Shown: positions 37,355-46,089, counted from the stretch's first letter. The stretch is 64,000 nt of DNA from DAOTXR01 sp034435375 (GCA_034435375.1 DAOTXR010000039.1:122774-186773), one strand, 5' to 3'. The notes: generated by a model not told the origin, from the sequence alone. Numbers and translations: made by a program.

Positions 37355-38371
37355 CTACGAACCGCACAGCCTGCGCATCAGCACCAGGCTGCGAGTTTTT
37401 TGGAAGCCTGCCACACGCAGCAGGTCCTCAACCGGCGGGTCGCCAGCCACCGTTTCGACGCGAACCGCCCGGCCCTGCAGGTCGGCCAGGCGCAGAGCAT
37501 GCAGCAGTAACGCCTGCCGATCTGCGGGATCTTGCAGGGCAGGGTCGAGAAACAGCGTCAGACGGGTGTGCCGCCAGCCGCTCGACTCTGCCCACAGCAC
37601 GCCGTTCAGGCGAAGTGGATGAGACGGCGCAGGTAACACCCAGTGCTGCTTGGTGACGCCGCCAAACAGGTCGCCCAGCATCCCTTCAGTAATGTCGCAC
37701 CGCTCAATGGTGCGCGTCCAGGCCATAGCCCCGCGGCGGGCGCGGTCGTAGATCAGAGCAGCCTCGGCCTCGGCCTCACCGACGCGGCGCAGACGAACCG
37801 ACCAGATGCGGTCTGATGGCGACGGAAGCGCTTCATATGCAACGCGACCGACCTGCCACTGATCCAGCGTCTCAAACTGCTCAAAATTGAGGCTGTGGTA
37901 TAGCGCAATCGCTGGCTCGTTGTCTGCCTCAACCTGAAGCGAGACCCACCGCCCACGTAATTGATTGGCCAGGCTGAGCGTAGCCTCCATCAGAGTGCGG
38001 GCAATGCCGCGCCGCCGATAGTCAGGATGCACGGCAACGTTGGCGATCAGCCAGCCGCGCCCTAAGCGGGGGTGGGCGCCCCCCTGGTACAGGCTGACAT
38101 TGCCCACCACTCGCTGGTTGACGCGCCACACATAGCCGCGGCCCAACCCCAGACCAGAGGGATCGATCAGTGCAAGCAGCCACAACAGTGGCTCCAACTT
38201 GGCGACAGCCTTCATCTCGTCTACGGCAGAGCGCCCGCTGGCGTCCAACCGGTCGGCGAAGCACATCTCAATCAACTCAGCGATCTGGTAGAGGTCGCGG
38301 GCCAGGTTAGTCGCTAGCGGCCCCTCATCGCGCTGTGCCGAGGTGCGCCGGCGAGCCAAAGCAGCAGCCAT
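37355..38371 (-). CDS. GNAT acetyltransferase with an extra C-terminal domain
   Basis: A 338-residue protein. Residues about 30-190 form a GNAT domain with the acetyl-CoA motif VAVHPDYRRRGIARTLME and the following VEADNEPAIALYHSLNF. The C-terminal half (about 195-338) looks like a second, degenerate acetyltransferase-type unit (LLLHALRLADLQGRAVRVET, then DLLRVAGFQKTRSLVLM) without an acetyl-CoA loop. It begins 6 nt after the stop of the upstream gene and lies within the SHOCT-like cluster, so it may modify one of those proteins or belong there only by transcription. Confidence 0.82.
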   Translation of the reverse strand: MAAALARRRTSAQRDEGPLATNLARDLYQIAELIEMCFADRLDASGRSAVDEMKAVAKLEPLLWLLALIDPSGLGLGRGYVWRVNQRVVGNVSLYQGGAHPRLGRGWLIANVAVHPDYRRRGIARTLMEATLSLANQLRGRWVSLQVEADNEPAIALYHSLNFEQFETLDQWQVGRVAYEALPSPSDRIWSVRLRRVGEAEAEAALIYDRARRGAMAWTRTIERCDITEGMLGDLFGGVTKQHWVLPAPSHPLRLNGVLWAESSGWRHTRLTLFLDPALQDPADRQALLLHALRLADLQGRAVRVETVAGDPPVEDLLRVAGFQKTRSLVLMRRLCGS

Positions 38372-38377
38372 AGACAG

Positions 38378-39523
38378 TTATCCCCGATTCTCGAGGGCAG
38401 CCAGGAGTTCCTGGGCCTGTTCAACGGTGATCTTGCCCTGCTCAAGCATCTGGAGGATGAGCAACCGCTCCTGCTCTGAAGCAGGCTCGGCCTCCTGACC
38501 CCTCTCTCCCTCGATCTTCATCGAAATAGAAAGCCCGCGCCGACCAAAATCACGTGAGGCGCGTCCGATCTCACGTTCAACACGGCGCTGGGCAGCTTCG
38601 ACCTGCCGGCGGGCGGCGCTGAGCCGCTGCTCGACCTGACGTCGCACGCGGTCGGAGATCCCAGTGGAATGGCTGGACAACAGATTCGTCTGAGCCTCCA
38701 GTTCCGCGGTCAGTTCAGCCAGGTGCTCGGTCACATCAGCAACAGCAGCAAGGGCAAAGGCCGTGTCGCCATCCATGTCAAAGTCGCCATGCAGCCGGAT
38801 CCATACCCCACCAAGCGCCGACACATGCACAATGGCTTGGCCTGCTCCAACTGTCACAACCTGCTGCTCGCCCTCTACTACGGGCGTCAGGCACCGATCG
38901 AGATGGACCGGCTGTCCAAGCGGGATCAGGAAGCGAACACTGGCCTCAGTGGATAGGTGGAACGTCGCCGAGCCGCCAACAGTGAAACGTGAAACCGTTT
39001 CAGGGTTGAAGGTGGTGCGCAGGGCCAAGTTGCCCTTGATATGCCCAATTTCGATGCCAGCCGGCACGTTGCGAGCCAGGAACTCGCCGCGAACCTCACC
39101 GATTGAGATTGGGCCGGCCACATCGCGGAGAGTGAGAGAGCCAGATACAGTGTCCAGCGAAATCGATCCCTGCACCTCACGGATGCGAACCTCGCCCAAA
39201 GCGCTGAGCAGGCGCATGGACTGAATCTGACGCACATAGCAGGATCCACGTACAGAGCCAATGGTGATGCTGCCGGAGACTTCCTTGATGCGGAGACTTC
39301 CGAGCACCTCACGAATGTCGAGCGAGCCGCCCCGTGGCATCCGGATTATGCAATCACCCAGACTGTTCACGGCGATGCCGCCCTCGCTGGGGGTCACCTC
39401 AAGGGGAGGGGTATCGCTCTCCAGGCGCGTGTCTTCACGATCAGAACCACGCACATCCAGATCGGCTTGGCATGACACGATCAGGTGAGGCGTCGGCCCC
39501 AGGTTGAGTTTCTCGATGGGCAT
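38378..39523 (-). CDS. Polymer-forming/adhesin-like protein with C-terminal SHOCT-like domain
   Basis: A 381-residue protein resembling B. subtilis YvlB-type proteins. Residues about 45-175 are a series of short strands with a repeating pattern (LGSLRIKEVSGSITIGSVRGS, and so on), expected to form a beta-helix as in DUF4097 domains. A basic coiled coil (about 280-345, QRLSAARRQVEAAQRRVERE) and a terminal SHOCT-like pair (LLILQMLEQGKITVEQAQELL) follow. Start ATG 39523 has GAGGT upstream. No signal peptide is present, so it is cytoplasmic or peripheral. Relatives act in envelope stress responses; the role here is inferred. Confidence 0.83.
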   Translation of the reverse strand: MPIEKLNLGPTPHLIVSCQADLDVRGSDREDTRLESDTPPLEVTPSEGGIAVNSLGDCIIRMPRGGSLDIREVLGSLRIKEVSGSITIGSVRGSCYVRQIQSMRLLSALGEVRIREVQGSISLDTVSGSLTLRDVAGPISIGEVRGEFLARNVPAGIEIGHIKGNLALRTTFNPETVSRFTVGGSATFHLSTEASVRFLIPLGQPVHLDRCLTPVVEGEQQVVTVGAGQAIVHVSALGGVWIRLHGDFDMDGDTAFALAAVADVTEHLAELTAELEAQTNLLSSHSTGISDRVRRQVEQRLSAARRQVEAAQRRVEREIGRASRDFGRRGLSISMKIEGERGQEAEPASEQERLLILQMLEQGKITVEQAQELLAALENRG

Positions 39524-39624
39524 AGCTGACCTCATTCTTTGTTCAAGTAAGCATTCGACCAAAGTGTGTTCGGCCAAACCAGAGGTTTCACCGAAAGCAC
39601 TTTGAGAACTTTTCAGTCAAACCC

Positions 39625-40017
39625 TCAATGCTCGCCACGCAGCAGGGCAAGCGCCTCTTCGGAGGTCAGTTCGCCGTTGTACAGACGATCAAGGATCGCG
39701 CTGCGTTCATCAGGAGACAGGACGCCGGTCGATTCCTCAGCGTAGTCACTGATGACTTCGAACCCCATCGCACGAATCACCTCTTTGAGACGCGCCCGGA
39801 CGGTGGGGTAAGAGATTCCCATCTCCTTCTCGATGCGCTTGATGGTGCCCTCACAACGGATGAAGGTCTCCACAAACTGGAGCTGTTCGGGGCTGAGATG
39901 GGAAAGTCGCCCCAGGGCAAAGCGGCCCTGAATGGCCGTATCGCATTGGCGACAGTGCAGCCCGGTGACCTCAAGGTAACCGCCACAGACCGGACAGTGG
40001 CCTGGCATTAAGTTCAT
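39625..40017 (-). CDS. DUF2089 zinc-ribbon/helix-turn-helix protein
   Basis: A 130-residue probable transcription regulator. An N-terminal zinc ribbon (CPVC and CRQC, residues 8-25) is followed by a helix-turn-helix region (FIRCEGTIKRIEKEMGISYP then TVRARLKEVI) and a C-terminal SHOCT-like pair (ILDRLYNGELTSEEALALL) that matches the ends of its operon partners. It is the first gene of the cluster and lies behind a perfect consensus promoter with an inverted repeat over the -35 box, so it may regulate itself. Confidence 0.9.
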   Translation of the reverse strand: MNLMPGHCPVCGGYLEVTGLHCRQCDTAIQGRFALGRLSHLSPEQLQFVETFIRCEGTIKRIEKEMGISYPTVRARLKEVIRAMGFEVISDYAEESTGVLSPDERSAILDRLYNGELTSEEALALLRGEH

Positions 40018-40092
40018 GAACCCATCCTTCGCGCCTGGAATTCACCTTGCTGGCGACTCGACACTCCAAAGTTTATAAATCCTATTTTTGAC

Positions 40093-40121
40093 ATTATAGA
40101 TATGTTCGTTGATATTGTCAA
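40093..40121 (-). promoter_or_regulatory. Perfect consensus promoter of the DUF2089 cluster
   Basis: TTGACA (40121-40116), 17 nt and TATAAT (40098-40093) on the minus strand: both boxes and the spacing are ideal. The inverted repeat GTTGA-TATTG-TCAAC (40108-40122) covers the -35 box and could be an operator. The sequence around it is unusually AT-rich for this genome. Confidence 0.85.
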
Positions 40122-40251
40122 CTTATGGATTAACTTTGTTGATTGCCGCTTTGTGCTGGATAGCCTGGTAATCGGCAATCCTCACTGACGCCCACCCGGC
40201 AAAGGTCTCGGCTCCCAAGCTAGGTCCATCATGCAAAGAGGAACACATTCA

Positions 40252-40467
40252 TCATCCCAGATGCTGCGGTTTGAAGGTCTGGTCGCCACGCCGAACTTGC
40301 CTGATGCGGCGCTCAACCCGGCTGCGCGGCAACATCACCCTGTGGCCGCATCCCTCACACTTCAAACCGATGTCTGCGCCGACGCGGTAGATGCACCAGG
40401 CATTCGCACCGCACGGATGCGGCTTTTTGAGGATCACCACATCGCCGATGTGAAGGTCGAGCGGCAT
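40252..40467 (-). CDS. DUF951 small zinc-ribbon protein
   Basis: A 71-residue protein matching DUF951: LDLHIGDVVILKKPHPCGAN, then GLKCEGCGHRVMLPRSRVE. The cysteines (HPCG, CEGC) suggest a zinc site. These proteins are widespread and usually lie near chromosome-maintenance or translation genes; no function is established. The start at ATG 40467 gives the typical N-terminus; GTG 40506 is an alternative that would overlap the recombinase gene. It follows that gene after 29 nt. Confidence 0.82.
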   Translation of the reverse strand: MPLDLHIGDVVILKKPHPCGANAWCIYRVGADIGLKCEGCGHRVMLPRSRVERRIRQVRRGDQTFKPQHLG

Positions 40468-40496
40468 TCGGGTTGTTCTCCCTTCTCCGAGGGGTC

Positions 40497-41447
40497 TCAC
40501 AGCCACAGTGGGTTATAGTCCACAGCGTTGTCATCCAGATCCAGCGATTCGCCTATGTAGTCGCTGGTAGTCTGCGGGCTGGCATGGCCCAGCATGAGTT
40601 GGACCTGCTCGATGGTTGCGCCGCCACGGCGGGATAGCAGGGCCGCCGTGCGGCGCAGGTCGTGCGGTTTGACGGCTGGCAGGCCAGTTCGACGGGTATA
40701 GTAGTTGACCAGCTTGTAGATGGCGTGTGGCGTCATCCCCCGGCGATGGATGAGCACCTGGCCATCCTTGGTGATCGGAACGAATATGCGCTGATGGGGG
40801 TTGGAGAGGTTCAGCCCAGAGGTTTCACCCCACGCGATCAGCAGACGCCAAAGCCACCCAGGCAGCTTGAGAGTACGGACGCGCCCGTGCTTGCCCTTCA
40901 GGTTCGCGATGACCTTGTGCCCCTCCAGATCGGCGAGGTGGCCCCAGGTCAGCCCACAGACCTCAGAGCAGCGCAGTCCCAGTGTAAGGAGCAATCCCAG
41001 AATGGCTGTGTCTCGCACACCTTTGACCGAGTCGGTGCCCGGAGCACTGAGGAGCAAGTGAGCCTGCCGCGCTGTGAGGCGCATCCCCTGGACCTCGCCG
41101 CGCACGCGGGGCGACTTGACCAGCTCAAGCTGGGGGAGACCAGCTGCTAGGTCTGGCTCGAGCGCCGCTGCGGTGCGTAACATTCCCTTGATGGTGTTGA
41201 GGTGTGCTTGGACCGAGCGCGGGGATAGCCCTTGGACATCCTGGAGGTACCCGACATACTGCTTCAGGTGTGTTATCAGCGGAGCGGGCGGCTGTGCACG
41301 ACGCCAGTTGACGAAGGCACGCAGACGGCTGGTATAGGCGCGCCGCGTGTTTGGCGACAGTCCGGCCAGGTAGGTATCAACGGCCTGATCGAGCAGGTCA
41401 TCGCTGCGCTGGGTGGAGATAATGGCATAGCTGTCGCTGTCGAGCAT
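40497..41447 (-). CDS. Tyrosine recombinase (XerC/XerD-like)
   Basis: A 316-residue site-specific recombinase. An N-terminal core-binding (SAM-like) domain occupies about 20-105. The catalytic domain keeps all active residues: Arg in LGLRCSEVCGL, Lys in KGKHGRVR, His-x-x-Arg in KPHDLRRTAA, His in LGHASPQTT and Tyr in SDYIG. Start ATG 41447 follows GGAGG. Proteins of this size resolve chromosome dimers at dif or act as solitary integrases. No att-like repeats or other mobile genes are seen nearby, so a housekeeping Xer role is more likely. Confidence 0.9.
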   Translation of the reverse strand: MLDSDSYAIISTQRSDDLLDQAVDTYLAGLSPNTRRAYTSRLRAFVNWRRAQPPAPLITHLKQYVGYLQDVQGLSPRSVQAHLNTIKGMLRTAAALEPDLAAGLPQLELVKSPRVRGEVQGMRLTARQAHLLLSAPGTDSVKGVRDTAILGLLLTLGLRCSEVCGLTWGHLADLEGHKVIANLKGKHGRVRTLKLPGWLWRLLIAWGETSGLNLSNPHQRIFVPITKDGQVLIHRRGMTPHAIYKLVNYYTRRTGLPAVKPHDLRRTAALLSRRGGATIEQVQLMLGHASPQTTSDYIGESLDLDDNAVDYNPLWL

Positions 41448-41543
41448 CACTCCCTCCGCACGAAGCCGAGTCGCTCGGTGAGGATTCTAACACAAAGTCC
41501 ATGAAATCCGCAGCAGCGGTTTGCCTCTTTCAAAAAGAACATC

Positions 41544-41573
41544 TTGACAACCCCCTCCCCCTAACCTTATAGT
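41544..41573 (+). promoter_or_regulatory. Strong predicted promoter of the EF-Tu-domain-like gene
   Basis: TTGACA (41544-41549) and TATAGT (41568-41573) with 18 nt between, on the plus strand. It drives the small gene starting at 41720, leaving a leader of about 140 nt. Confidence 0.7.
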
Positions 41574-41719
41574 GAGGCGTAAGGGTCTGAGGCGTGGTGG
41601 CTGGGCACATGAGGGGGCAGTTGCTTGCTTCCCTCATCGATCTCTCATGCCACGCCGGGCCAGGACGGGCAGCGAGGCAACCAGCCGTCACAGAACTGTG
41701 CGCTTCCGGGGGAATGCCT

Positions 41720-41989
41720 ATGTCTGAGGAAGTCCGACCTGTCGGGCGGGTCACGCACTACTTTGACCGCATTGGCGTAGCTGTGATTCACCTGGAGGAA
41801 CCTCTTGCCGTTGGCGACTGGATTCACCTGTACGGCCAGAAGACCAACTTCATCCAGCAGGTAGAAAGCATGCAGGTGAACCACGTGGCGGTCCATGAAG
41901 GGGCGCCGGGTGAGGATGTCGCCGTGTTGGTCGTCGACAAGGTCCACAAGGGCGATTACGTCTACCCTTATGTAGCGGAACAGGACTGA
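41720..41989 (+). CDS. Small EF-Tu domain 2-like protein
   Basis: An 89-residue protein that resembles a single beta-barrel of translation factors: GRVTHYFDRIGVAVIHLEEP, LAVGDWIHLYGQKTNFIQQVESM, then KVHKGDYVYPYV. Stand-alone versions of this barrel are annotated in many bacteria and archaea as translation-elongation-factor-like proteins; they lack the GTPase domain and have no proven role. Start ATG 41720 follows GGGGGA. It has its own strong promoter, suggesting high expression. Confidence 0.83.
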   Translation: MSEEVRPVGRVTHYFDRIGVAVIHLEEPLAVGDWIHLYGQKTNFIQQVESMQVNHVAVHEGAPGEDVAVLVVDKVHKGDYVYPYVAEQD

Positions 41990-42376
41990 TCTTGTTCCCA
42001 GAACGATCTCCCCTACACGCCGACGGTGTGGGTCGATCTGGCGTCCGCGTAAGCCTTGTGCTGTCGGATGCGATGTGGCATCATCGATCATCGCTGAGTT
42101 TGTCCCTTCAACCGAAAACACGCTTTTGACGTGACGCTCAATCCTGCGGTCTAGCTGCCAACCCTTCCGTGTGCCAGTCGAACACAACCTGGAAAGCCAG
42201 GGCAAAGTTGTTTGCCTGGCAGCGACCATCTGCGCCTTCCTCTCCCCTGAAAACGCGCCGTGTCTTAAGGCGATGTCAGCCCCTCGCCCCTCCCATCTTT
42301 TCCTTGCCAAACCGCCCCTTTGTGAGTAGACTGTCCTTGCTTGTCACATTCCTGACTAGATTAACTGCGAGGTTCT
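41990..42376. other. 387-nt intergenic stretch without a supported gene
   Basis: No frame here has a credible start and product, and I see no clear terminator, riboswitch or tRNA. A TTGTCA-like box at about 42336 could belong to the promoter of the PPIase gene, but no matching -10 box is convincing. Confidence 0.55.
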
Positions 42377-43312
42377 GTGAGATTGTCGTCTAGGATATTC
42401 ATTGGTCTGACAACCCTGTTGGCTGGTTTGCTGCTGGCAGGGTGTGGGGCTGGCGCTGTCCCTACGCCGGGCTTAGGCTATACCCCTGGCGCTACTCAGG
42501 GTGGCCTGGCGGGTCTCACGCCTGAGCCGACCAGCACCGAGGTGGCGGCATATGTCAACGGTCAGCCCATCGCGCTAGATCTCTTCAACCGTGAGGTCGC
42601 CCGTTTCGAGGCTGGACAGGTCGCCCTGGGTTTTGAAGTAGCCGATGACACGGCCTATCGCCAGCAAATTCTCGATCAGCTGATCGAGCAGGAGCTAATC
42701 CGGCAGCTGGCTGCCCAACAGGGAATTGTCATCTCCGATGCCGAGGTAGACGCCATCATTAGCGCGATGGCGGCGGAGACCGGTCAGGAGTACTTCAACA
42801 GCTGGCTACAGAGCAACTATTACTCGCTCGATGAGTTCCGTGAGGCGATCCGGCTGGAACAGATCTCCAACCGACTGTTGGAACCGGTCGTCAACGCTGT
42901 CCCGACCAGCGCTGAACAGGTGCATGCTCGGCACATTCTGGTCAATACCTTAAACGAAGCCAATGCCCTGCTTGCCCGGCTTCAGGCCGGAGAGGACTTC
43001 GCAGCGCTGGCAGCCCGGTATTCAGTAGATGTGACCACCCGCGACAACGGCGGGGACCTGGGCTGGTTTCCACGCGGCGGCCTGCTTGTCCCGGAGGTAG
43101 AGCAAGTAGCCTTCGAACAATCGCCCGGTCAGATTAGCGCTGTCATTGCCAGCGCATGGGGCTATCATATCGTTCAGACGCTGGAGTTTGACCCCGACCG
43201 GGAGATCGAGTTCGAGACACGCCAACGCCTAGTCGATAAGGCCATCGAACAGTGGCGGCTGGAGCTGCGCAACGGCGCGGACATCCAGCAACTGGTGACG
43301 TTCACACTCTAG
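42377..43312 (+). CDS. Peptidyl-prolyl isomerase lipoprotein (PrsA/SurA-like)
   Basis: A 311-residue exported foldase. The lipoprotein signal ends in LLAGC (Cys23). A Pro/Thr-rich spacer is followed by a SurA-N-type chaperone region (about 60-175: VNGQPIALDLFNREVARFE, QLIEQELIRQLA) and a parvulin PPIase domain (about 180-285). The parvulin part has VHARHILVNT, GEDFAALAARYS, NGGDLGWFPRGG and WGYHIVQTLE. It should help proteins fold outside the membrane. GTG 42377 is the start, with a GAGG site 4 nt away. Confidence 0.93.
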   Translation: MRLSSRIFIGLTTLLAGLLLAGCGAGAVPTPGLGYTPGATQGGLAGLTPEPTSTEVAAYVNGQPIALDLFNREVARFEAGQVALGFEVADDTAYRQQILDQLIEQELIRQLAAQQGIVISDAEVDAIISAMAAETGQEYFNSWLQSNYYSLDEFREAIRLEQISNRLLEPVVNAVPTSAEQVHARHILVNTLNEANALLARLQAGEDFAALAARYSVDVTTRDNGGDLGWFPRGGLLVPEVEQVAFEQSPGQISAVIASAWGYHIVQTLEFDPDREIEFETRQRLVDKAIEQWRLELRNGADIQQLVTFTL

Positions 43313-43544
43313 GGGTGCAGGAGAGAGCAGGGATGCACGAGGATGCACCCTGAACCGGGCCTGCCACGGTGAGCACTGTGATCAATACGTTGGTGGTGAC
43401 CACCCTTCCGTAGGCTCTCAGTGTTTGGCCGAAAACATTTTCCGCCCAACACTTGTCCTCATCCCTGCCCACCGTCGACTAAAACACGGGCCGTTCTTCT
43501 GCCGGCCCTGGCTGTCCTGCTGATCACAAGAAGGAGTGAGCGGC
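43313..43544. other. Intergenic stretch before the Pro/Thr-linker gene pair
   Basis: About 230 nt without a supported gene. The AAGGAG ribosome site of the following gene lies at its end; no convincing promoter, terminator or RNA is visible. Confidence 0.5.
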
Positions 43545-44303
43545 ATGGCTGGAGAATCGTCCGCAAGGCCTACCACCCGCACCCTATTGTATAACATCGT
43601 CACTGCCATGATGCTGGCGCTAACCATGGTAGTGTGCTGCTCCGTGCTGTACATTGCCGTGACCTCAAGTTTGGGCGCGGCCAGCCAGGTTCAGCAAGCG
43701 GCAGTGCCTACCTTGTTCGTCTTCCCGACATTCACGGCGACGCTCGAAGGCCCCACTGTTAACCCAACGTGGACCATCACGCCGACAGCCACCAGCACGG
43801 CCACCCCCAGGGCGACAGCCACGCCCAGCATCACGCCGTCGCCGACCCCTACCGACACGCCTGTCCCCACCGACACACCGCCGCCAACCGAGACGCCGCT
43901 CCCGACCAATACGCCCAGGCCAACGTCCACTCCGACGCCCCCGCCATTCCTGTATGTTCTCCGCGATGGTCAGGTGGTTTACACCACCAATTTTGCCAAC
44001 ACGGCAGGCTGCAACTGGGCAGGCATCGCTGGGCTGGTGTATGACCGCTCAGGTCGCCATCAACCCGGGCTGACGGTCCACGTGACTGGCAGCGGCCTTG
44101 ACGTGCGCGTCGTATCGGGCAGCAAACCCGAATATGGACAGAGCGGTTGGGAGGTTTACCTGGGCAGCAAGCCGGTGAGCGCTCTGTACATCGTACAGCT
44201 CGAGAGCGCCACAGCCGAGATACTTTCTGATAAGGTGCAAGTTCAAACAGTGGCGAGCTGCCAGAGCAACCTGGCCCTCGTCGTGTTTGATAAGGTGCAG
44301 TAA
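43545..44303 (+). CDS. Membrane-anchored protein with Pro/Thr linker and a conserved disulfide-type domain (paralogue A)
   Basis: A 252-residue protein: one transmembrane helix near the N-terminus (about 17-42, VTAMMLALTMVVCC), a Pro/Thr-rich linker of about 75 residues, and a C-terminal domain of about 105 residues outside. That domain begins GCNWAGIAGLVYDRSG, contains KPEYGQSGWEVYLGSKPV and ends TVASCQSNLALVVF. It is clearly related to the end of the next gene's product, including the two cysteines, which may be disulfide-bonded. ATG 43545 follows AAGGAG; a GTG nine bases earlier overlaps that site. Function unknown; the architecture suggests a surface-exposed binding module. Confidence 0.8.
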   Translation: MAGESSARPTTRTLLYNIVTAMMLALTMVVCCSVLYIAVTSSLGAASQVQQAAVPTLFVFPTFTATLEGPTVNPTWTITPTATSTATPRATATPSITPSPTPTDTPVPTDTPPPTETPLPTNTPRPTSTPTPPPFLYVLRDGQVVYTTNFANTAGCNWAGIAGLVYDRSGRHQPGLTVHVTGSGLDVRVVSGSKPEYGQSGWEVYLGSKPVSALYIVQLESATAEILSDKVQVQTVASCQSNLALVVFDKVQ

Positions 44304-44332
44304 TAGCGTGTGCCAGCCTGAAAGGGAGACTG

Positions 44333-45166
44333 GTGGGCAACTTCGATCTGTTTGACGATTACGACTTTGAACCGCCAGCCACGTTGGAGGAGGAAAGACC
44401 ACAGCAGGAACGTCGTCGGGGCGGCGGCTCGTCACCGGATCGCTTATATAACGCACTGACGTTGTTCTTCCTCGCAGCGTCGGTCGGTATGTGCTTGCTG
44501 GTGGTGGCGCTGATACAAAATCCAACTCTGCCGATCAACCCCTTCCCACCGCCTACGCCTCAGCCTACGCCCACGCTGTTTTTGCTCGAGTCTGCCGGGT
44601 CGGATACCGGCGAAGTGGTCGAGGCCGAACAGCTCCAGACGACACCCACCAGCAACTCTGCCCGCGCCGAGGAAACGGTCACGCCGACCATCGATCTGAC
44701 CGCCATGCCCACAGCCTCGCCGACCGTCACCTTGACCCCCGCGCCCAGTCCTACTGGCATGACGCCTCTGCCTGTAGCGACCAACACGCCCTCCAGCTAT
44801 CCCTTCACGGTCCAGAACGAGACGGTCACTTACGTGGCCTACACTGGACCAGAAGGCTGCAACTATATGGCCATTGCCGGGCAGGTTTTTGACGTCTCTG
44901 GGAAGCCGCTCAAAGATATGATCATCTGGGTTAAAGATACGGAGGGATTCTTTGAGATGGTGGCCTTCTCCGGACAGGCTCCGAGATATGGCCCCTCTGG
45001 TTACGAGGCTGTGATCAACACCAGCCCCTACGAGGCCGACTTCACAGTTCAGGTCTGGTCAGACACGGGCACGGACTTGTCTGCTCCGGTTGCAGTGCAC
45101 ACCAAGGCTTCATGCGACGAAAACCTGGCCATCGTCAATTTTGTACAAAACCGGCCAACGCCGTAA
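44333..45166 (+). CDS. Membrane-anchored protein with Pro/Thr linker and a conserved disulfide-type domain (paralogue B)
   Basis: A 277-residue partner of the preceding protein with the same plan: acidic cytoplasmic head (NFDLFDDYDFEPP), a transmembrane helix (about 39-60), a Pro/Thr-rich linker, and a C-terminal domain of about 105 residues. The domain shows GCNYMAIAGQVFDVSGKPL, APRYGPSGYEAVIN and TKASCDENLAIVNF, matching paralogue A position by position at the cysteines and the YGxSG motif. GTG 44333 follows AAAGGGAG. The two genes are 29 nt apart and probably co-transcribed with rsmI, 21 nt further on. Confidence 0.8.
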   Translation: MGNFDLFDDYDFEPPATLEEERPQQERRRGGGSSPDRLYNALTLFFLAASVGMCLLVVALIQNPTLPINPFPPPTPQPTPTLFLLESAGSDTGEVVEAEQLQTTPTSNSARAEETVTPTIDLTAMPTASPTVTLTPAPSPTGMTPLPVATNTPSSYPFTVQNETVTYVAYTGPEGCNYMAIAGQVFDVSGKPLKDMIIWVKDTEGFFEMVAFSGQAPRYGPSGYEAVINTSPYEADFTVQVWSDTGTDLSAPVAVHTKASCDENLAIVNFVQNRPTP

Positions 45167-45187
45167 CAGGTGGTGCTGGCCCATGCC

Positions 45188-46015
45188 ATGGCAGGTATCC
45201 TTTACATCGTCCCAACCCCTATTGGCAACCTAGAGGACATCACCCTGCGGGCGCTGCGCGTGCTACGCGAGGTGTCGCTGATTGCCGCCGAGGACACACG
45301 CACCACCGCTCGCTTGCTGGCCCACTATGGCATCCAGACCCCGCAGACCAGCTATCACGAGCACAACAAGCTCACCAAGCTTGACCTCGTGTTGACCGCT
45401 CTGGAGACAGGCGATGTGGCATTGGTCTCCGATGCGGGAACGCCAGGGCTGTCCGATCCCGGATACGAACTGATCCGGGCGGCCATCAAGGCTGGAGTGC
45501 AGATCGTGCCGCTGCCAGGCGCGAGCGCACTCCTTCCGGCATTGGTCGCCTCTGGCCTGCCCACCGACCGTTTTACCTACCTGGGGTTCTTGCCACGCCG
45601 CCCCCAGGCGCGTCGGGCGGTGCTGGGCGAGGCGAAGACGTTGCGCGATACCCTGGTGATCTACGAAGCGCCGCACCGACTGATCGAGACACTGACAGAC
45701 ATCCGGGAAGTGCTGGGGATACGGCAGGTCGTGGTGGCGCGCGAACTGACCAAACTCTACGAAGAAATCTGGCGCGGGCCTGTTGATCGAGCTATTGTCC
45801 ACTTCACCGATCGTCCAGTGCGCGGGGAGATCACGCTGGTGGTGGAGGGCTTCGAGCCTGAACAGGCCGGGCGCTGGGACGAGGCCGATGTCCGCGCTGC
45901 ACTCGCCAGGCGGCTTGCGCAGGGCGAGGCACGCAGCGCTGCTGCCAGGGCAGTGGCCGACCAGTCGGGCTGGTCGCGGCGAGAGGTGTACGATCTGGAT
46001 GTGGATCAGAGCTGA
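45188..46015 (+). CDS. rsmI: 16S rRNA (cytidine-2'-O)-methyltransferase
   Basis: Methylates the 2'-O of C1402 in 16S rRNA using SAM. The 275-residue protein has the family N-terminus GILYIVPTPIGNLEDITLRA, AEDTRTTARLL, SDAGTPGLSDPG, PLPGASALLPALVASGLP and VARELTKLYEEIWRG. The start at ATG 45188 fits the family; GTG 45170 would add six residues. It follows the two Pro/Thr-linker genes closely. Confidence 0.95.
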   Translation: MAGILYIVPTPIGNLEDITLRALRVLREVSLIAAEDTRTTARLLAHYGIQTPQTSYHEHNKLTKLDLVLTALETGDVALVSDAGTPGLSDPGYELIRAAIKAGVQIVPLPGASALLPALVASGLPTDRFTYLGFLPRRPQARRAVLGEAKTLRDTLVIYEAPHRLIETLTDIREVLGIRQVVVARELTKLYEEIWRGPVDRAIVHFTDRPVRGEITLVVEGFEPEQAGRWDEADVRAALARRLAQGEARSAAARAVADQSGWSRREVYDLDVDQS

Positions 46016-46089
46016 GGCGCACGCTTGATCTGACATTGGCCATTCCTGATCGTCTCAACGACCCGCGACTATGCGGGAGGCGTATCACT

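Noticed and set aside
40497..41447. Integrative element bounded by the tyrosine recombinase
   Set aside because: No flanking direct repeats, tRNA target or other mobile genes; neighbours look chromosomal.
43760..43950. Tandem repeat in the Pro/Thr codons (also 44540-44790 and 61750-61880)
   Set aside because: These are low-complexity linkers of exported proteins, not independent DNA repeats or CRISPR.
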